64,000 nt of DNA, taken from Candidatus Aenigmatarchaeota archaeon (GTDB lineage: Archaea > Aenigmatarchaeota > Aenigmatarchaeia > QMZP01). Under the pieces are notes generated by a model that was not told the DNA's origin, ran no database searches, and worked only from the letters and a program-made list of their open reading frames with translations. The first letter of the stretch is position 1, and every line of letters begins with the position of its first letter. The stretch lies in contig JACPNN010000015.1 in assembly GCA_016185435.1 (NCBI GenBank), positions 62,001 through 126,000 of the forward strand. The letters are read 5' to 3'. A program made the position numbers and the translations under genes. Shown one piece after another: positions 58,610 to 64,000 of the stretch.

Positions 58610-59302
58610 CTAATTTTGGAAAATCAGTCCAGAGGCGCTCTCATTCAGTATCACGATCCCCAGCAGGACGCTTGCGATGCCTGCAAAGCTGTGCAGCCCC
58701 TTGAGCAATGTGTCCGCTTTCGCGGCCTCTTCGGCCCTCCGGAAGGCGAAGGATATCATCATGCTTGCGGCTGACATGCCGAATATCGTACCGACTCCAA
58801 AAACAAGGATGAACAGAACGGCCTGGAAAGAAGAGCTTATCGTCGGCAAAAGGAGAAGCATGACAGCAGCGCTGCCGGCCATGCCATGTACCATGCCTAT
58901 CAGAAGGCTCTTATGACTGTGGTGGTGGGCTTTATTTTCCTCATGTGCATGAAGATGCAGATGCTTCTGGCTGCCATGTATGTGAGCATGAAAATGGATT
59001 TTCCCTTTCCTGATGTCCTGCAGAACCCCCAATCCGAGGTAAACCAGCATTATCCCTACAATTCCTTCCAGAAAAAGCGCAAGAGTCCCGGACACAGTGA
59101 AATTGAGGAATATCACTGCAAGGCCTACAGCCAGTATGGAAGCCGTATGCCCCACGCCCCAGAGGGCCCCTGTAAGCAGGCTATCCTTCATGCTTCTCGC
59201 CTGCCTCGAAATGGTCGAGACGGCCGCTATGTGGTCGGCCTCTATTGAATGTTTGATGCCCATGACGAGGCCGAGGGAAAGGATTGTGAACAAGGTTTGC
59301 AT
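58610..59302 (-). CDS. NiCoT/UreH-like metal transporter with His-rich loop
   Basis: 'GIKHSIEADHIAAVSTISR', 'HFHAHIHGSQKHLHLHAHEENKAHHHSH'. Confidence 0.8.
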   Translation of the reverse strand: MQTLFTILSLGLVMGIKHSIEADHIAAVSTISRQARSMKDSLLTGALWGVGHTASILAVGLAVIFLNFTVSGTLALFLEGIVGIMLVYLGLGVLQDIRKGKIHFHAHIHGSQKHLHLHAHEENKAHHHSHKSLLIGMVHGMAGSAAVMLLLLPTISSSFQAVLFILVFGVGTIFGMSAASMMISFAFRRAEEAAKADTLLKGLHSFAGIASVLLGIVILNESASGLIFQN

Positions 59303-59492
59303 GCTGGTAATAGTTGAATAGCTTGAATAAAAAGTTTCGTGCGTGTTTAGCTCAAGAATCGTCTATGTGCCGCAGCATATCTCTTTCAGGTTTCTGGCCA
59401 ATCTCCCTCAAAATACAAAATCATTGTATATCGCCACTATACCTTTCGGGCAGCTGAACACATACAAAGTTTCCTTATGAAAACAGATGAAA

Positions 59493-59696
59493 TTATATTT
59501 CAGCTCTCCTCTTTCTCAGCAGCTCTATCTTTTTCCTCCCATCCTTCGTCTTTGCCAGCCTCTGGTAGAACCTGTTGGCCATTATTATCTGGGAATCTAC
59601 TAGTGCCTTGACCTGCGGCTTCCAGACACGCCTCGGATTGTCCCTGACATATCTGGCCCAGAACTCCACGAAATCCTCCCTTGATTTTATTTTCAT
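59493..59696 (-). CDS. small partner ORF of NTase module
   Basis: 'DFVEFWARYVRDNPRRVWKPQVKALVDSQI' parallels 38280 ORF. Confidence 0.65.
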   Translation of the reverse strand: MKIKSREDFVEFWARYVRDNPRRVWKPQVKALVDSQIIMANRFYQRLAKTKDGRKKIELLRKRRAEI

Positions 59697-60259
59697 TTCA
59701 GCCTGAGCCTCCTTATCTCCCCTTTGATTTTCTCTATCTCTTTTTCATCGGTTTTTCCCTCATAGATTATCCTGAGATGCCTTGCATCCTCGATGTCCTT
59801 TGGCGACTTGAGGAGCTCTTCCTTGAAGGCTATGTTCATCTCTACTGAGGAAAAATAAAAATCCATGTCGGTGAAAGGCAGCTTTTTCCTTGTCTCAAGC
59901 TGGTATTCATCAAGCTGATCTTTGGCCAGCTTCACCTCCATTTCAGGCAAAACAGACCCTTTTCTGAAGTATCTGATTGCCAGGCCTTTTGAGAGATATT
60001 CTGTATACAGTTTTTCCGGAGGCTCTGCCTGCACGCATTCGAAGTTTTCCTTCAAGAGATAAGCATGCAGTCTGGCGAATCTTTCTTTTGGCATCCTCTC
60101 CAGAATGACATCTATGTCCTCTGTCCCCCTGCTCCTTCCATGAGCTATTGCCACAAATCCGGATACTATGATATAAGTTATTTTTTGCCTGTCAAGAACT
60201 GAAACGAAGTCTTTTGCGAATGCCTCAAGGATTGTCCTGTCCATGATGCTTCTTTTCAT
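59693..60259 (-). CDS. nucleotidyltransferase-like protein
   Basis: 'YIIVSGFVAIAHGRSRGTEDIDVILERM...KDIEDARHLRIIY'. Confidence 0.78.
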   Translation of the reverse strand: MKRSIMDRTILEAFAKDFVSVLDRQKITYIIVSGFVAIAHGRSRGTEDIDVILERMPKERFARLHAYLLKENFECVQAEPPEKLYTEYLSKGLAIRYFRKGSVLPEMEVKLAKDQLDEYQLETRKKLPFTDMDFYFSSVEMNIAFKEELLKSPKDIEDARHLRIIYEGKTDEKEIEKIKGEIRRLRLK

Positions 60260-60382
60260 GGGAGAAGATTGGTTTTGGGAAATATATAGGAAAAGAAGAT
60301 TTCTTTCCTCCAATTTCACTTCCGCCTGTGAACACAGGAAAATATTTATACTGGCCGCCGCCATATAATATATCGTGATTGT

Positions 60383-60538
60383 ATGCAGGCTTTGGCGAAG
60401 AAATGCGACAACTGCGGGAAGAAGATCTCAGGCAAGGGCATAAGCAGGCTCGGCAAGAATTTCCATGACAATAAGTGCATGCACGAATATGGGAAGAAGC
60501 ACCCGCCGAAGAATCCCAATGTGTGCGAGTTCTGCTAG
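60383..60538 (+). CDS. small zinc-finger protein
   Basis: MQALAKKCDNCGKKISGKGISRLGKNFHDNKCMHEYGKKHPPKNPNVCEFC. Confidence 0.65.
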   Translation: MQALAKKCDNCGKKISGKGISRLGKNFHDNKCMHEYGKKHPPKNPNVCEFC

Positions 60539-60623
60539 AAGGAATGAGAGACATCGGCATGAATAATAATACCAAAGCGAAAAGACAGATTCAAGCTTAA
60601 ATAGAAGTCAAACAATCAATAGG

Positions 60624-61214
60624 ATGCCAGAAGATTTGCAAGACCTGCAAGACCTCTCCAGAAGCGAGAGGAGAAGGCTGAAAAGGGAAAGGGGAAAGGC
60701 CGAAAGAGGCCTTGCCAAAGGAAATGAAGAGAAAAAAAGAAGGCAGAAAAAGCTGCTGGCTTATGGGATTTTTCTGACAGGAATCATAATAGTCGCCTAT
60801 GCCGGCCTGAATCTTTTTCCAAAAACAACGCCTCCTGCAGCGGTAATAGGCCCCGCGCCCAACGATCACTGGCACGCAACATATGAGGTGATCCTCTGCG
60901 GGGAGAAGCAGGAACAGTATCCTGAGACGCCTGGCGGAGTCCATACACACGGGGACGGCCAGATCCATATCCATCCCCACACACCCTTGCAGGCAGGGGA
61001 GAATGCTAATGTAAGGCTTTTCTTCTTTTCAGTCAATGGGGAGCTGAAATCAGATTATATCAAGCTGCCCGGAGGGAAGGAGTACCGGAACGGGGACAAA
61101 TGCCCGGACGGGAAAGAAGGCTCTGTAAAAATTATTGTGAACGGAAAGGAGAGGGAGGAAAAAGAAAAATATCCGATCAAGGACGGCGACAAGGTCAGGA
61201 TAGAGTTCGGCTGA
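60624..61214 (+). CDS. single-TM exported protein, hypothetical
   Basis: Basic N-terminus, TM, 'DHWHATYEVILCGEKQ...GGVHTHGDGQIHIHPH'. Confidence 0.65.
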   Translation: MPEDLQDLQDLSRSERRRLKRERGKAERGLAKGNEEKKRRQKKLLAYGIFLTGIIIVAYAGLNLFPKTTPPAAVIGPAPNDHWHATYEVILCGEKQEQYPETPGGVHTHGDGQIHIHPHTPLQAGENANVRLFFFSVNGELKSDYIKLPGGKEYRNGDKCPDGKEGSVKIIVNGKEREEKEKYPIKDGDKVRIEFG

Positions 61215-61223
61215 GATGGTTGG

Positions 61224-61556
61224 ATGGTCTTTATAGACAGAATCTATGGAAAGCTGAAGGGGAATATTTTGTGCAGGGCGCTTGTCTTCTTTTCCATTGC
61301 AACAGGAATATATTTCAGGCTTGATATGGCCTTCTATTATCTTTTGATTCTCCTGAACATTCTGACAGCAATGGACATCATGCTGAAGATGAAGTCAAAA
61401 TACCACAGCGTGCAGGCTTTCCTTTTCGACATGGGAACTCTTGCCGCTGGCTTGGCGGTTACCGCTTTCATAGCATTTTTCGCTTCCCCTTATTCCGCTG
61501 CCGCCCTTGGCCTTGCAGGGATGTTCCTGTACTTTCTGCTGCTATATTTTGACTGA
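61224..61556 (+). CDS. membrane protein
   Basis: Three or four hydrophobic segments. Confidence 0.55.
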   Translation: MVFIDRIYGKLKGNILCRALVFFSIATGIYFRLDMAFYYLLILLNILTAMDIMLKMKSKYHSVQAFLFDMGTLAAGLAVTAFIAFFASPYSAAALGLAGMFLYFLLLYFD

Positions 61557-61658
61557 AACGCTCCTCCATTGCCGCCTCTTTCTATTTCCTGCGGCCACAG
61601 CTGAATTTAGGGGAGCGAATACGCTCCCTTCACATAATGATTTAAGGCCGCACCATGA

Positions 61659-62657
61659 ATGAAATCTAATGATATGGCTATGAAAGCACTGGAATGGCTC
61701 AAGCGCTCAATAGCGGCCGCAGGGCTTTTTTTCTGCAGCCAATCTGCTGACATTCCGCTCCCATATGGCAGCAGCCATGATTATCAGAGCCGGTCGTTTT
61801 ATGAGCAGGTATTCTTTACTCAGAAGGCCCAGCCGCCCGGAGAAATAATAAATGCGGAAGCGCTTGCCTATGTGGGCCTCCCTTACGCTCTTGAAGAGAG
61901 GAAGAGGATAGCAGTTGTTGATGTTCACAGGGACCTGTTTGCAGAGATATCGCATGGCGATTACACTTCCTACATAACTGAAGCGGCGCTTGAAAATGAG
62001 GAGGTCATAAGGGTTGACATAGGCAAATACCTGATTCAGAATCATTGCTATGAGAAGCTTTTTGCCGGCCGCTTTGTGCAGTGCGCCAACGGCAGCGTTG
62101 CCGAAGCCGTTGATGAGGCCGTTGATGCCGGGCCTGATGTGATTTCCCTTTCCATCGGCGTGTCATGGGGGTCGATGCTGCCGGTATTGAGGGAGAAAGG
62201 GTGCGAGGTGAATGATATTGAATACAACATCGGGAAAATCGGATCAGGCATACGGAGAGGAATGGAGGAGGGGATCGTTTTTGTCGCTTCAGCCGGAAAT
62301 GAGCGCTCAGAGTCATATTTGGCCTATCCTGCCTGCATCGACGGCGTTCTGAGCTCAGGGGCGCTGAAGAAAAAGGATGATGAATGGAAAATAGCATCTT
62401 TCAGCAACCGGGCCCGTGAAACCTATTTTTCCCCGCAGGCCTACCATGATATCGAAGGCACATCCTTTTCAGGCCCGGTCCTGGCAAGCCTGATAGCCGT
62501 GGCTCTTGCGGATAAAAACTGCAGCTATATCCCTTTGGACGAGATCCTGCAATCGGCAGGAAAAGGGATTATGGACCATGGCAGCTATTACAGGATACCT
62601 ACAGTCGGCGAGATAAAAGGGATATGCGAACTGAAGGCCAAATCCAGATCTTATTAG
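61659..62657 (+). CDS. subtilisin-like serine protease (S8)
   Basis: 'IAVVDVHRDLF', 'SHGDYTSYI', 'GTSFSGPVLASLIA'. Confidence 0.85.
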   Translation: MKSNDMAMKALEWLKRSIAAAGLFFCSQSADIPLPYGSSHDYQSRSFYEQVFFTQKAQPPGEIINAEALAYVGLPYALEERKRIAVVDVHRDLFAEISHGDYTSYITEAALENEEVIRVDIGKYLIQNHCYEKLFAGRFVQCANGSVAEAVDEAVDAGPDVISLSIGVSWGSMLPVLREKGCEVNDIEYNIGKIGSGIRRGMEEGIVFVASAGNERSESYLAYPACIDGVLSSGALKKKDDEWKIASFSNRARETYFSPQAYHDIEGTSFSGPVLASLIAVALADKNCSYIPLDEILQSAGKGIMDHGSYYRIPTVGEIKGICELKAKSRSY

Positions 62658-62711
62658 CACTCCGGCAAATCCGGAACATCAGAAATATTAATGGCCAAAT
62701 CAATTAGAATC

Positions 62712-64000
62712 ATGATACTTTCTAAAAGTATAGCTGTTAGAAGGAATATTTTCATCCCTCTCCTAATTTTTTCACTCACATCAGGCATGGCATATGCTGT
62801 CGGCCAGGGAGGAGGCGGAGGCGGTGATGGCGGCTCTTCAGGAGGCAGCAGCACAGGAGGCTCTACAGGATCGGCAGGAAGCCCTTTCACCCTGACAGCA
62901 TGCAGGGATGATGGAAGCGTTTCGTTTATAGCAGGAAATTTGCCGCAGCCTGTAAAGGCAAGGAACACGGCCACCAACGAGACTTTTGAGGTTCCGGGGA
63001 ATTATGAGCCCTATTTTTTCAATTCCGATGAAGCCGTATTTGTAAAGCAGGGCAATTACGAAATCATTGGAGTCAGGGACAGCCAGTTCAGGTGCCCGGG
63101 TTTGGCTTTCAGCTGCAAGCTCGCTTCGGCAGAGGCAAAAAGTTGTGCAATTTCAAACGGAAGCCTGAGGGCACTTTTTGGTGTCAGGAATATAACAAGC
63201 CTGGACAATTTCGAATACAGGTTCAGGACAGCCAGCAGGATACTTACGCATGATAAAAGCGCATATTCATCAGAACTTAAGGGGCTTTCAGTCAGTAAGA
63301 CGGACTCAGGATATTCGCTTTCTGTCTCCTTGCAAGAAAAGATTACTGCTTTTGAAATTGTTTACACCCCCTGCGCATCTGGAAAATACAAGGTATCATC
63401 GTCAGTTGCATGTACCGAAAGCCCAGCAATTGAGCCGCAAAATCCTGCTGAAGATAAGTTCCAGTGCTCTTCCTTACCAGATATGAGGGAAAGAGTAAAA
63501 TGCAGGCTTTCTTTTTCCAAGGAAGAGGCATATGAGCAGGCAAAACTCCTTTACCTCCCGGAGGAGTGCAGGGCGCTTGAAGGCGCCGATAAAATGAAAT
63601 GCATTGGCGTGTACAAGTTAGTCCAGAAGTGCTGGAGACTGGAGGCAGGAAATGAAAGGGTATCATGTGTAAGAAAGCATCTGGATTTTGAGGGAATAAA
63701 AAATGGAATTGATTTGTGCAGGCAAAAAATATCCGGAGAAGAAGAAAGATGCAAAAGGGAATTGCTGGAAAAGGCATTTGCTGTAATCAAATTCAGGATA
63801 TACGACCTTGAGGAAAGAGCAGAGGAAATGATGGAGAAAGGTCTGGACAAGGAGATTGCTGCTGATTTTGTCGCCGGGGCCGAAAGCTTGAAGGTCATGT
63901 TCAACAATGCGAAAACAATCGCCGAAAAAAGGAATATTATTCTGGATGTGAGAAGCATGTGGAAGGATTTCATAAGGAAAGCAAAGGAGAGCGGCTATGG
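62712..64000 (+). CDS. large secreted protein, runs off window end
   Basis: Open frame from ATG 62712 'MILSKSIAVRRNIFIPLLIFSLTSGMAYAVGQGGGGGGDGG...' to window edge; not in supplied track because 3' end is outside. Confidence 0.7.
   Translation, partial: MILSKSIAVRRNIFIPLLIFSLTSGMAYAVGQGGGGGGDGGSSGGSSTGGSTGSAGSPFTLTACRDDGSVSFIAGNLPQPVKARNTATNETFEVPGNYEPYFFNSDEAVFVKQGNYEIIGVRDSQFRCPGLAFSCKLASAEAKSCAISNGSLRALFGVRNITSLDNFEYRFRTASRILTHDKSAYSSELKGLSVSKTDSGYSLSVSLQEKITAFEIVYTPCASGKYKVSSSVACTESPAIEPQNPAEDKFQCSSLPDMRERVKCRLSFSKEEAYEQAKLLYLPEECRALEGADKMKCIGVYKLVQKCWRLEAGNERVSCVRKHLDFEGIKNGIDLCRQKISGEEERCKRELLEKAFAVIKFRIYDLEERAEEMMEKGLDKEIAADFVAGAESLKVMFNNAKTIAEKRNIILDVRSMWKDFIRKAKESGY

Overview
The window looks like one contig of an archaeal, probably DPANN/Woesearchaeota-like, genome. 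That placement is inferred from gene content: bifunctional FBP aldolase/phosphatase, archaeal CCA-adding enzyme, archease, Dim2-like KH protein, rpoE/spt4/rps24e/rps27ae, class III signal peptide pilin and a PilT/TadA-type ATPase. No rRNA, CRISPR array or convincing tRNA was found. Main observations: (1) rtcB, the tRNA/RNA ligase gene, is interrupted in the conserved MPDGH/WGYGFPIGG motif by a 30-nt segment ending in an in-frame TAA. The segment and its flanks fold into a bulge-helix-bulge (BHB) archaeal intron whose predicted cuts restore the motif exactly, so the exon ligase appears to be encoded by a gene that itself needs BHB splicing. (2) Three ~1-kb cassettes (a LAGLIDADG endonuclease and two nucleotidyltransferase modules) are inserted at ends of host genes (rtcB 5', rtcB 3', yjbQ 5'), each bounded by a duplicated, diverged copy of the host gene end. 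(3) About eight NTase/HEPN or NTase/small-ORF modules occur in 60 kb, two with arrays of operator-like repeats. (4) A bacterial-looking island separates spt4 from rps24e. It contains ~1.05 kb of about 17 consecutive long hairpins upstream of a secreted protein. A smaller island nearby shares its right-end sequence. All conclusions are from reading the sequence; no alignments, folding or searches were run.
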